Shown: positions 25,016 through 32,587 of the stretch, in pieces
Numbering within the stretch: position 1 is the first letter of the stretch
How the letters are laid out: each line of letters opens with the position of its first letter
NCBI RefSeq assembly: GCF_026340675.1
Contig: NZ_JAPEOX010000001.1
Coordinates: forward strand, 1,922,001 to 1,986,000
Source of the DNA: Streptomyces sp. NBC_01264
Lineage (GTDB): Bacteria > Actinomycetota > Actinomycetes > Streptomycetales > Streptomycetaceae
Length of the DNA: 64,000 nt
Reading direction: 5' to 3'
Position numbers and translations under genes: made by a program
Notes under the pieces: generated by a model
What the model was told of the DNA's origin: nothing
What the model saw: only the letters and a program-made list of their open reading frames with translations
Database searches by the model: none

Positions 25016-26142
25016 TGCCCATCGTTCCGCGGCCCGACCCGGACTTCGGGCTGGCGGACATCCCACCGAATCCACCTGTCCACTACGCCGAGCAGGCCCT
25101 CCTCGGCGCCCTTCTCCTCGACCCGCACCGGATCAAGACGATCGGCCCCCTCGACCCCGATCGCTTCGCCTCCGCCAACCACCGGGCACTCTTCGCGGCG
25201 ATGGCCACGCTCACCGCACCGGCCCCAGACCTCCATGCCAGGGAACCGGTGTGGATCGCAGCCGTCCTCGCCCACGCACGCCCTCACGCCCGCGGGCTGA
25301 CCCCCAGCTACCTCCACGCCCTGGCCGGTGCCTGCCCCGATCCCGCTCACGCCCCCGCCTACGCGCGGATGGTCCGGTCCGACCACGCCCGACGAACCGT
25401 CCTCATGCACGCCGGCCTCCTCGTCCAGGCGGCGAACGACCCCGGGCTCCCCGACCCCACCGCCGTGACGCTGCGCCGGGCGGACGCTCTTACCGCGCTC
25501 CTCGATCATCTGGCCGCCACCTTCCCCTCCCATCCCGGCTCACTGCCCCGCACCCCACCGCCGGCACCGCCGAACCACCAGGAGGGCACTGAAGCCGCCG
25601 GGGAGGAGCAGCTGCTGCTGTCGACGGCCGCCGCGTATCCGGCGGCACTGGCGTCGATGCGGTGGCTGCGCCCGGAGGACTTCACCACCGTGCTGTACGG
25701 CGGGCTGTACCGGTGTTTGACCTCCCTGGCCGGTCGGGGAGAGCCGGTCGACAAGGTGACCGTGCTCTGGGAGGCCCAGCAACAGGGTTTGCTGACAGCC
25801 GCGTTCGGCTCGCAGGAAGCCCTGGAGCTGCTGGCCACCCCGGCAGGAACCCCAGAGCACTGGGGCGAGCAGATCCTCCGGCGCTCCCTCCTGCACCGCG
25901 CCCACCTCACGGGGCTGCATGTCCAGGCCTTCACCCAGGACCTGACGAACTCCCCTCACCAAGTGATCACCGGCAGTCGCCGGGCCCTCGCCCACCTCGC
26001 CGGGGTCCGGGCCCGCTGGCAGCAGGCCACCGGCCGGACGCCAGCGGGACGCCCGCCGACACCGCCTGTCCCAGCCTCCCGGGCCGGGCCCTCTCCTCAG
26101 CGGACCAGCCTCCCACCCGCCTCCTCACGATCCCCCCGATAA
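25015..26142 (+). CDS. Protein with two DnaB N-terminal-like domains, no helicase motor
   Basis: 375 residues from ATG 25015, which overlaps the methyltransferase stop. HYAEQALLGALLLDPHRIKTIGPLDPDRFASANHRALFAAM (about 20-60, given here in outline) is a DnaB-helicase N-terminal domain, and a second related domain runs from EEQLLLSTAAAYPAALASM to YGGLYRCLTSLAGRGE (about 198-245). The RecA-like motor domain of DnaB is absent. Such a protein could bind primase or the host DnaB and recruit it to the element's origin, or act as an inhibitor. The C-terminus is Pro/Arg/Ser-rich (SLPPASSRSPR), like the cargo tails. Confidence 0.75.
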   Translation: MPIVPRPDPDFGLADIPPNPPVHYAEQALLGALLLDPHRIKTIGPLDPDRFASANHRALFAAMATLTAPAPDLHAREPVWIAAVLAHARPHARGLTPSYLHALAGACPDPAHAPAYARMVRSDHARRTVLMHAGLLVQAANDPGLPDPTAVTLRRADALTALLDHLAATFPSHPGSLPRTPPPAPPNHQEGTEAAGEEQLLLSTAAAYPAALASMRWLRPEDFTTVLYGGLYRCLTSLAGRGEPVDKVTVLWEAQQQGLLTAAFGSQEALELLATPAGTPEHWGEQILRRSLLHRAHLTGLHVQAFTQDLTNSPHQVITGSRRALAHLAGVRARWQQATGRTPAGRPPTPPVPASRAGPSPQRTSLPPASSRSPR

Positions 26143-26153
26143 ACCCACCCGAC

Positions 26154-26186
26154 CGGGTCCGGCCGGCCACTCGCTGGCCGGACCCG
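26154..26186 (+). terminator. 11-bp hairpin after the DnaB-N-like gene
   Basis: Arms 26154-26164 and 26176-26186 are perfect reverse complements around an 11-base loop, 12 bases after the stop of the DnaB-N-like gene and just before the DUF317-type gene. Probable terminator or attenuator. Confidence 0.65.
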
Positions 26187-26199
26187 AGAAGCGAGCCGC

Positions 26200-27180
26200 A
26201 TGCCCCACGCCACACCCGACACCCACGATGTCCACCTGGCCCTCCACCCCGACCACAGCAGCGCCGTGATCGCCACCATCAGCACCCCCGACCGCTACCT
26301 CGCCCGCGCCGTGCTCACCGAGTACGGATTCCGCCCGACCGGCGACAACAGCATGGTCCTGGCCCGAATCGACCACGACGAACCCCACCATGCCGAGAAG
26401 GCCGCCTTCGCCCTCCGTCAGAGCGGCGCAATCGTGGAGATCACCGCCGCCCTCCAGGAGGAGATCGACACCGAGTGGACCTACGGCAACGCCCCAACGC
26501 ACTGGACGTGGCTGACTCGGGAGGAGATCCGCGAGGCCACCGGTGAAGCCCAGCAGATCCACGACGACATCGCCGCCGGCCGCCTCGTCATCCACCTCCA
26601 CGCCCGTGACAACTGGACCACCCTCGCAGTGGGCACCTACACCGGAGGCAAGAGCGTCCACCTCCACGGAGAAGACCACTTGCGCACGGAGGAGACGGAC
26701 TACACCTCCGAGGCCGAGGCAGTGGCCGACTTCCATCGCCGCCACACCGTTGCGGTCCGCCCCGGACCAGCCCCTCTCACTGACATCGAGCGAGCCGCCG
26801 GCGAAGCCCTGGGGGTGGCACCACCCTCCACGGCGCCGACAGCGACGCCAATGACCGTCGCGGCCGAGGAGGCGTCACAGCTGGTACCTGTGTACGCCAA
26901 TGGCCCTGGCGACCACGAAGCCCTCCTCAACGAGTTCTTCACGACCCACGGGGAATGGGAGAAATGGCGCCCTCACGACGAGACCACCATTGCCAGCCAC
27001 GAATCCCTCACCCTGCGCGTCGAGTTCCTTCACGACGCAGCCCACGGCGACAGCCTCTGGACGATCGCCGCCTACGAGTCACCCGTCGGCGAACGCCACT
27101 GGCACGCCACCGCCACCCCAGCCACTCCGGTCGAGATCATGCGTGTCCTCCTCAACAGCCTCAGCACCGAAGACTCCTGG
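26200..27180 (+). pseudogene. DUF317-like gene, 5' part, interrupted by IS1380-type element
   Basis: The first 327 codons of a DUF317-like protein from ATG 26200. An N-terminal domain of about 190 residues (VHLALHPDHSSAVIATISTPDRYLARAVL, then an arm with LTREEIREATGEAQQIHDDIAAGRL) precedes the first DUF317-type half (SLWTIAAYESPVGERHWHATATPATPVEIMRVLLNSLSTEDSW). At 27181 an insertion sequence begins, adding a wrong 20-residue end and a stop at 27240. Removing the element and one copy of CTGG joins EDSW directly to GLGAATPVKEEDL at 28898 in frame, restoring a 461-residue protein. A truncated product may still be made. Confidence 0.82.
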
Positions 27181-28897
27181 CCTCGATCGTTCACGTGCGC
27201 GCGCCGGCGTAGGTGGTTCGGCTGGGTGTCTGCTTCCTGATGGTTTGTTCTGTGGGTTGGCTGCCGCGGGGTAGGCCGGTGGGCCGCGTGTCGTCGCGGG
27301 TGTCGTCGGCGTCCACTCGCCGAGGGTGCTGCGGGTCTCCTCCTTCCGGTGGGTGGGGCGGCGGCGTGCTGGTCAGCCGGGGTCGGGCAGGGCCTGGACC
27401 CGTTCCCATGCGGCGACGACATGGTGGGAGGCGGGCCAGGCAGGGTCGAGCTTGAGTTCGCGGCGGCGGGCGTGGTCGGTCAGCTTGGCGGGGACGTCGA
27501 GCAGGTCGGTGCGGACGGCGGCGGGCTCGGCACGGGCAAGGCGCCCGTCGAGTGCGAGCAGTTGCAGCCAGGACAGCAGGTCCATGGCCAGGGCGAGCAG
27601 GGTGCACCAGGCCTGGTTGAGGGCGAACTTGAACGATGGCAGCCGCAGTAGGGTCAGCGCCTTTGACCTGCGGATCCCGGACTCCACGTGCGCGTGGGCC
27701 CGGTGGCGTGCGTCCAGCCACTGCAGTTGCCGGCCGACGGTGTTCGTGGCGATCACGGTGTACCGGAACCCGGTCGTCTGCTCGTAGGGCTTGAGGTCCT
27801 TGGTGTACTTGGGGTGGACGGGCTCGCGACGGATGATGATCCGCAGGCCCGGTGGCCAGCCCGAGAGGCCGAGGAGGTCGGTGATCTCGACCAGGGCGGC
27901 GTCCTGGCGGGGGTCGCCCTTTGCGTCGAGCGCGGGCGTCCACGCTTTCTCGGGGACCTTGGCCAGGCCGGTCCAGAAGTCCTCGTCCCGGCTCCAGCCG
28001 ACCGAGTACTCCCAGGTGTTGGCCTTGTTGCCACCACCGGAGGTGATCCAGGCGAGCCACTCCTTCGTTGCGCCGGCGCCGTCGGCGCGGAAGAGGACCT
28101 TCCTACGGCGGCGGGTCGGCAACTGCCGCACCGCCTCCGTGGAGACCTCGATGTGGTCTTCGGCGGTGTTCGCGCCCGCACTGCCGGGCCGGAGCCGGCA
28201 CACCAGGTGCTCGTCGGTGTTGTCCAGGAACACCAGCAGCGGGTGCAGGCCGAAACCCTTGCGGTGCGGCTCGGCACCCTCCTTGTCCGAGTGCGCGGGC
28301 ACGAAGGAAGCATCGACGTCCAGCACACTCCATCCGGTCAGCGGCCTGCCGTCCACGCGTATCCACGGGAAGCCGCCCGGGCGAAGGTCAAGCAGGTCAT
28401 GGACGCGAGAGCGGACCTTCGCCCGCGCCGAGGTAATCTTCGCCAGCTGGACCGGGCCGATCGCGTCCAGTGTCCGGTACAGCGTCGAGGCCGAGGCCGG
28501 CCGGCCCAGCACCAGCGCCGCCTGCCGCATCACCGCGATCCCGGCGATCGAACGCGCGCCCAGCAGCACCGCACACGCTGCGGACACCAGCACCCCACCC
28601 CGGTCATGGACCGGATGGAAGCCCCGCCGCACCAACGCGCCGCTGAGCGCGCCGGTCAGCCCGATCTTGTCCGCCAGACGCCGCACCGGCACGATCCCGG
28701 CCTTGCCCACCAGCTTCCGTCCGCCCGCCGACAGCGACAGGCCCTCCGACCACTCGGTAAGCTCCGACACCCGAAGGGTGCCTCCTTCCCACGATGATCC
28801 AGCCCTCAGCAAGCCAGATCATCACAGGTCGAGGCACCCTTCCTCGCTACTCTCACGCTCTGTCACCAACACCGACCCCTACGGTGAATTCATGAGG
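27181..28897. mobile_element. IS1380-family insertion sequence, 1,717 bp, with CTGG target duplication
   Basis: The target duplication CTGG is found at 27177-27180 and 28898-28901. The ends are imperfect inverted repeats (left CCTCGATCGTTCAC, right end reverse complement CCTCATGAATTCAC). The four-base duplication and 1.7-kb size agree with the IS1380 family. The boundaries are confirmed because excision restores the interrupted reading frame exactly. It carries one transposase gene on the minus strand. Confidence 0.88.
27373..28770 (-). CDS. IS1380-family transposase
   Basis: 465 residues from GTG 28770, which follows GGAGG at a normal distance; an upstream ATG (28812) would add 14 residues. 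GWSVLDVDASFVPAHSDKEG holds the first catalytic Asp, followed by FRADGAGATKEWLAWI with the second. The C-terminal AHVESGIRRSKALTLLRLPS carries the Glu region, as expected for a DDE transposase of the IS1380 family (which runs about 450-490 residues). The frame is complete, so the element may still be active. It is transcribed opposite to the interrupted host gene. Confidence 0.88.
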   Translation of the reverse strand: MSELTEWSEGLSLSAGGRKLVGKAGIVPVRRLADKIGLTGALSGALVRRGFHPVHDRGGVLVSAACAVLLGARSIAGIAVMRQAALVLGRPASASTLYRTLDAIGPVQLAKITSARAKVRSRVHDLLDLRPGGFPWIRVDGRPLTGWSVLDVDASFVPAHSDKEGAEPHRKGFGLHPLLVFLDNTDEHLVCRLRPGSAGANTAEDHIEVSTEAVRQLPTRRRRKVLFRADGAGATKEWLAWITSGGGNKANTWEYSVGWSRDEDFWTGLAKVPEKAWTPALDAKGDPRQDAALVEITDLLGLSGWPPGLRIIIRREPVHPKYTKDLKPYEQTTGFRYTVIATNTVGRQLQWLDARHRAHAHVESGIRRSKALTLLRLPSFKFALNQAWCTLLALAMDLLSWLQLLALDGRLARAEPAAVRTDLLDVPAKLTDHARRRELKLDPAWPASHHVVAAWERVQALPDPG

Positions 28898-29306
28898 CTG
28901 GGGGCTGGGCGCCGCCACCCCCGTCAAGGAGGAGGACCTCGCCCAAGCGTCCCGTCCCCTGGAAGACGCAGGCTGGCCCCTGAAGTGCGGAGCCCAGCTG
29001 ATCGACTGGACCGCACCCACCACCGACGGGGCAGGCCTCCGCTTCGACACCCACGTCAAGCAAGGAAACCCGCTGCCGGCTTGGACCATCTGGGGCGGCA
29101 ACGCGGCCGACAATTTCACATGGGCCATCCGCCTCTCCACACACGCCCCCACATCCCTGATCCAGGACATCACCTTCGAACTCGCGCACGGCTACAGCCA
29201 CCAGCCGCCCCCACTCCGCGCCACCGGCTCAGCCCCCAACCTCATCCATCAGCCGGTTGCGGTCCCGCCCCCGGCCACATCGCCCCGCCCGGTTTCCAAG
29301 CGCTGA
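28898..29306 (+). pseudogene. DUF317-like gene, 3' part
   Basis: The continuation of the 26200 gene after the insertion sequence. In the frame set by the target duplication it reads GLGAATPVKEEDLAQASRPL, then EDAGWPLKCGAQLIDWTAP, AWTIWGGNAADNFTWAIRLS and THAPTSLIQDITFELAHG, the second DUF317 repeat. The terminal PPPATSPRPVSKR is a basic tail like those of the intact cargo proteins. The stop is at 29304-29306. It has no start codon of its own in place, so it is probably not expressed. Confidence 0.8.
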
Positions 29307-29311
29307 ACCGG

Positions 29312-29494
29312 CGCCCCGGTGCGAAACCGCCACGCCGTCGCCTCGACCACCGTGCGTCGGTCTATCTGCGGACGGCCCGTAGCCTTCACAGCGGGAAACA
29401 GAGGCTCGAGCACGGCCCACGCCTCATCAGAGATCACGTCACGCGACACAGCACAAGGCTGCGCCCGACGACTTCGAAGACCCTCTAGCAACAC
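29312..29494 (-). pseudogene. IS5-type transposase, N-terminal fragment
   Basis: On the minus strand the fragment reads SRDVISDEAWAVLEPLFPAV and GRPQIDRRTVVEATAWRFRTGAP, the standard beginning of Streptomyces IS5-type transposases. Similarity stops where the DUF317 gene end begins (about 29,312). The catalytic domain is missing. It marks a deletion junction at the end of the conjugation block. Confidence 0.75.
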
Positions 29495-29548
29495 GCTCCG
29501 AGGCTGACCGAGACTCGTTGCCCGCGCGCACCACGAAGTGTCTACTGG

Positions 29549-29848
29549 TCAGACGGGATCGGTGAACGAGATCGACTTGCCGGTGGCGTGGGCATATGCG
29601 ATCTCCCTGCTCGTGGACTCGCCGACATACCCGCCGGGGTTGACGACCAGAACCCGGTCAGCCAGGTCGATCTTGCGCAGGTGGAGGGCGTCCAGCGCGG
29701 TCTTCTGCTCGTTGGTGATCAACTCGTCTGCTTCGCCTGGCGCGACGACGATGACACCTGCGAAAGTCAGATCACGGTTCGCCATACGCATCTCGTCCAC
29801 GAACCGGGTAGAGCCGCAGATGCAGACAATCTCAGGTCGGCCGGGCAC
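29549..29848 (-). CDS. DUF4406/nucleoside 2-deoxyribosyltransferase-like small protein
   Basis: 99 residues from ATG 29848. It begins EIVCICGSTRFVDEMRMANR, a Rossmann-like strand plus GSTRF loop, and ends DLADRVLVVNPGGYVGESTSREIAYAHATG with the E-x3-E-like segment of the nucleoside deoxyribosyltransferase/TIR-like superfamily. Small proteins of this kind are frequent in actinobacterial genomes and phages; the substrate is unknown and may be a nucleotide or NAD derivative. No neighbour gives a pathway. It looks intact despite lying among transposase fragments. Confidence 0.75.
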   Translation of the reverse strand: MPGRPEIVCICGSTRFVDEMRMANRDLTFAGVIVVAPGEADELITNEQKTALDALHLRKIDLADRVLVVNPGGYVGESTSREIAYAHATGKSISFTDPV

Positions 29849-30054
29849 GGCTCAGTCCTTCGGTCGAACGGGTAACCGTCAGTGTGCACGTTGACATCAC
29901 AGAGAGACACACGAGCCAACAGTTTACGCAGCGAGATGGTCACCACGCGACTGCACCGTCGCAGGCGGGAGGCGTGGCCCGTACTGGGAATGGAGCTGCT
30001 CGACGGCGAAGTCTGGGGTGCACCCGGCCCACCAGCTCTCTTTAGCAATACGGC

Positions 30055-30267
30055 CTAGTCCACAACCTTCAGATTGATGGCGGACGCCTTGCCGTTCTTC
30101 TGGTTCTCCTCGATCTCGAACTCAATCTCCTGGTCGTCATTGAGGGTGTTCAGGCCTGCTGCCGAGACGGCGGAAATGTGGACGAAGATGTCTTGGTCGC
30201 TGCCCTCCGGCTTGATGAAACCGAACCCCTTGGTGATGTTGAACCACTTCACTCGTCCTCGCTGCAT
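30055..30267 (-). CDS. Cold-shock (CspA-type) protein
   Basis: ATG 30267 gives the family-typical 70 residues starting MQRGRVKWFNITKGFGFI; ATG 30285 and 30297 would extend it. RNP1 (KGFGFI) and RNP2 (IFVHI) single-strand nucleic-acid-binding motifs are present. The protein binds RNA or ssDNA and usually acts as an RNA chaperone. The C-terminal half (EIEFEIEENQKNGKASAINL) is less typical of Streptomyces SC-type cold-shock proteins and closer in feel to proteobacterial CspA; its codons are also less GC-rich. Probably acquired or a divergent paralogue (inference). Confidence 0.88.
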   Translation of the reverse strand: MQRGRVKWFNITKGFGFIKPEGSDQDIFVHISAVSAAGLNTLNDDQEIEFEIEENQKNGKASAINLKVVD

Positions 30268-30432
30268 GCGCCCATACGTGCCCATGCATACGATCATGAA
30301 ACGCGCGCGGATGGGCGAGTGGCTGACGGGTTGGTCGCAGTCGGCCGCACCAGGCTCGGACAGCCAACACGCAGGCAGCCACCGTCACGATCCGATGCAC
30401 ACGCCGAAGAGCTACTGTCTGAGTGAGCGTTT

Positions 30433-30683
30433 TCAGCGTTGCCTCTCCAGAGTGAGGACGGCTTTGGTGATGACGGTCATGCGGTTGGGGCTGACGCGGG
30501 ACCTGCGGAAGATCTGCCATGACTTCAGCCGTGCCATGCCGCGTTCGACCGGTGCCCTCGCCGCGGCCAGGGCCCGGTTGACGGTGCGCTGGGTGAGGGT
30601 GAGTTCACCGCCCGGTGGCCGTTTGAGTCCGGTGGTGACCCAGGGGCCGGCGCCCTGGTAGGCGCGGTTGTGGCCGGTCTTCA
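30433..30683 (-). pseudogene. IS5-type (DDE_Tnp_4) transposase, C-terminal fragment A
   Basis: On the minus strand it reads NRAYQGAGPWVTTGLKRPPG, then LTLTQRTVNRALAAARAPVE and RGMARLKSWQIFRRSRVSPN, ending VLTLERQR and a stop at 30433-30435. This is the end of a Streptomyces transposase with the DDE_Tnp_4 domain; all of the N-terminal part is absent. An equivalent tail lies in the opposite orientation at 32117-32276. Confidence 0.78.
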
Positions 30684-31541
30684 GAACTGACCGTTGACCG
30701 GTGGAAGGGGGTTAGGAACTCCAGGACCCCGTTGCGGATAGCCCCCCATCACGAAAGCGGGACCCATGTCAACCACAGCCCCGAGGATCGGAGGCCGTCG
30801 TGTCAGCTCTGCCTCCGCGCCCAGCACGCCGGTGTCCCTCTTGACCACGAGCACGGAACACGGCAACCGCAGGGCTTCCAGGACTTCGACGGTCGTTTCG
30901 TCGGCCTCGTCAACGACAAGGAGTCCCAGGCCTTGAGTTGCCTGCGTTAGCCGGTCTCGGAGCTCAGGGCTCACGTGCAGGGGACGCCTCTGCGTCGCCC
31001 AGTCGGGCGCCCAGACGTAGTGCGTCTTCGCGCCCGCCTTGGCCAGGGTCTCGCTGACCCAGCGGACGGTCGTGGACTTGCCGCATCCCGCTGGACCCAT
31101 GAGCAAGTGCAGCCGGTTTTGGCTACTTGGGCTGACGTCGAGGATTGCGTCGAGCAAGGTGAAACAGGCCTGGCGCTGATCGGCCGTGGGGAGCACTGTC
31201 AGGCCGTAGCTCAGGGCGTTCGGCGTGCGCGTCGGCAGGAGTTGCTCGAGAGGCTGCCCAGGTCGGCTCGCTCGGCGTGCAGTCCGCAGTGACCAGCGGA
31301 GTTGCGGCAGCCGCGCAAAGTAGCCCAGCGCGAATCCCATGTGTGCCAGCTTCCCGGGCAACCGTTCGAGTTCTGCGGTCCACTCCTCGGAGTACCGCTC
31401 GATCGCCTGCGGATCGCCCAGCCGTCGGGCAGTCCACCGGACGAGGTTCTTGGCGAGGCGGGGGCACCAGTCTCCGAGCTCCGTTAAGGCCATGGGCAGG
31501 ATGACGGCGGTGACGAGGAAGAGGATGGCCTCGGTGGTCAT
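30681..31541 (-). CDS. Membrane-anchored AAA-type ATPase in a PadR operon
   Basis: 286 residues from ATG 31541, overlapping the PadR stop by four bases. A hydrophobic N-terminal segment (ILFLVTAVILPMALTELG, about 6-23) is followed by RYSEEWTAELERLPGKLAHMGFALGYF, a juxtamembrane motif I have seen in many Streptomyces membrane proteins of unknown role. An ATPase domain follows with Walker A LLMGPAGCGKSTTVRW (near 150) and Walker B GLLVVDEADET (near 220). The end at 30681 abuts a transposase fragment, so the C-terminus may be cut short. It may be an NTPase linked to a signal sensed at the membrane; the function is unknown. Confidence 0.65.
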   Translation of the reverse strand: MTTEAILFLVTAVILPMALTELGDWCPRLAKNLVRWTARRLGDPQAIERYSEEWTAELERLPGKLAHMGFALGYFARLPQLRWSLRTARRASRPGQPLEQLLPTRTPNALSYGLTVLPTADQRQACFTLLDAILDVSPSSQNRLHLLMGPAGCGKSTTVRWVSETLAKAGAKTHYVWAPDWATQRRPLHVSPELRDRLTQATQGLGLLVVDEADETTVEVLEALRLPCSVLVVKRDTGVLGAEAELTRRPPILGAVVDMGPAFVMGGYPQRGPGVPNPLPPVNGQF

Positions 31542-31867
31542 CGGGTGCCTCCAAGGCCGGGGCGGAGGATCGCGGGCATGATCTTGCGGGGTGCCTTCTT
31601 CTTCTCGCGCACCAGGCTTGCGGCTTCGCCGGCATGGTCGGAGTGGAGCCGGTAGAACCGGCGCCGGGGCCCGCGGGCGGCGTTGCCCTGCTCCCACTCA
31701 CTGAGGACCCAGCCGCAGCTTTCGAGGCGCATCAGGATGGGGACGACGCTGCCGCTCGGCCGGTCAATCATCTTGGCGATCTTCAAGCCGTAAAGCTCCT
31801 CATCGCCGGAGAGGAGCGCTTCAACGACGTCGACCGTCGCGTCTGTGACCCTGAACGGATAGCTCAT
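31538..31867 (-). CDS. PadR-family transcriptional regulator
   Basis: 109 residues from ATG 31867. VDVVEALLSGDEELYGLKIAKMI followed by GSVVPILMRLESCGWVLSEWEQG and GPRRRFYRLHSDH is a PadR winged helix, including the wing with PRRRFYRL. PadR proteins repress their own operon and respond to small ligands. The short C-terminus (REKKKAPRKIMPAI) makes it the small-subunit type. A palindrome at 31875-31890, immediately upstream, is the likely operator. It is co-translated with the ATPase gene. Confidence 0.85.
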   Translation of the reverse strand: MSYPFRVTDATVDVVEALLSGDEELYGLKIAKMIDRPSGSVVPILMRLESCGWVLSEWEQGNAARGPRRRFYRLHSDHAGEAASLVREKKKAPRKIMPAILRPGLGGTR

Positions 31868-31874
31868 ACTATAA

Positions 31875-31890
31875 CTCTAGCTAACTAGAG
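31875..31890. promoter_or_regulatory. Palindrome upstream of padR, probable operator
   Basis: CTCTAG-CTAA-CTAGAG: perfect six-base arms around four bases, eight bases upstream of the PadR start codon on the minus strand, in a small AT-rich patch. Autoregulation is common for PadR, so this is the best operator candidate. Confidence 0.55.
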
Positions 31891-31926
31891 ATAGCGCGTC
31901 TAGGGGTCGGCGCGACGTCAGATCCT

Positions 31927-32107
31927 TCAGTTCCGCGGGCGCCTCTCGTTGATGTGGGTGACCTTTATGCTGGCCTCGAGGGCCTCCTCGAGCCGGGCAG
32001 ATCTGAGGGCGAGGAACTGGATCTGAGCGACGGCGAGAGCGAGGTCCGAGGCCAGCTCCTGGTTCCGGCGGCGAAGCTTCGCGTTCCGGGCAATGAGCCT
32101 GTCCTGC
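31927..32107 (-). pseudogene. Coiled-coil fragment resembling DUF6262/TnpC-type transposon protein
   Basis: The minus-strand frame reads LIARNAKLRRRNQELASDLA, then LAVAQIQFLALRSARLEEAL and ends INERRPRN. A terminal leucine/arginine coiled coil of this kind is characteristic of DUF6262 proteins that accompany Tn554-type recombinases. It is cut off at 32107 by transposase fragment B, and the recombinase genes are absent. Identification is by pattern only. Confidence 0.4.
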
Positions 32108-32116
32108 GTGGTAGGC

Positions 32117-32276
32117 CCAGCGCACCGTCAACCGCGCGCTCGCCCAGGCCCGCGCACCCGTCGAACGAGGCATGGCCCGGCTGAAGTCCTGGCGGATCTT
32201 CCGCAGGTCACGCATCAGCCCGAACCGGATGACGTCCATCGCGCGAGCCGTCCTCACCCTGGAGAGGCAACGCTGA
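32117..32276 (+). pseudogene. IS5-type transposase, C-terminal fragment B (inverted relative to A)
   Basis: On the plus strand it reads TVNRALAQARAPVERGMARL then KSWRIFRRSRISPNRMTSIA and ends VLTLERQR. It is nearly identical to the tail at 30433-30683 but points the other way. The two tails form inverted repeats enclosing the PadR/ATPase operon. Only the last 50 codons are present. Confidence 0.75.
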
Positions 32277-32587
32277 AAACTCTCAGTGAAACCCCGCCGA
32301 ATCCCCCCTCGGCGGGGTCTCACTGCGCATGCAGCGCGGCCGTCGACCAGTGGCTATCGCATCGTCCCGGCCACGAGGCTACGGCTCTCAGACGGCCGTG
32401 CCCCGTCGAGATCCGGATGGAGCATCGGACGGTCAGGTGCAACAGGGGCCTCTTATATCAGCGGTTTCACGAATTCCGAATTCCCGAATTCGCCGCATCA
32501 TGGAAGGACACCGCCACCCCTGTTCGCACCACGAAAGGCCGACGCCGCTGCCTGAACCACAACTCGACGCCTCCGCCCGCCGTGCGG
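32277..32587. other. 311-bp gap without a gene; triple GAATTC repeat
   Basis: I find no convincing coding frame. 32471-32491 holds three GAATTC units at 7- and 8-base spacing. The following sequence (ATTC then CCGCATCAT at about 32,489) resembles a stretch in the gap before the gene at 11788, so this may be a relic of the same kind of mobile-element DNA. Confidence 0.5.

Noticed and set aside
29767..30048. Minus-strand frame between the deoxyribosyltransferase-like gene and csp
   Set aside because: It overlaps the real gene in another frame and has no recognisable feature.
32471..32491. Triple GAATTC as an iteron or attachment site
   Set aside because: Three short copies with uneven spacing; no replication gene or integrase nearby.
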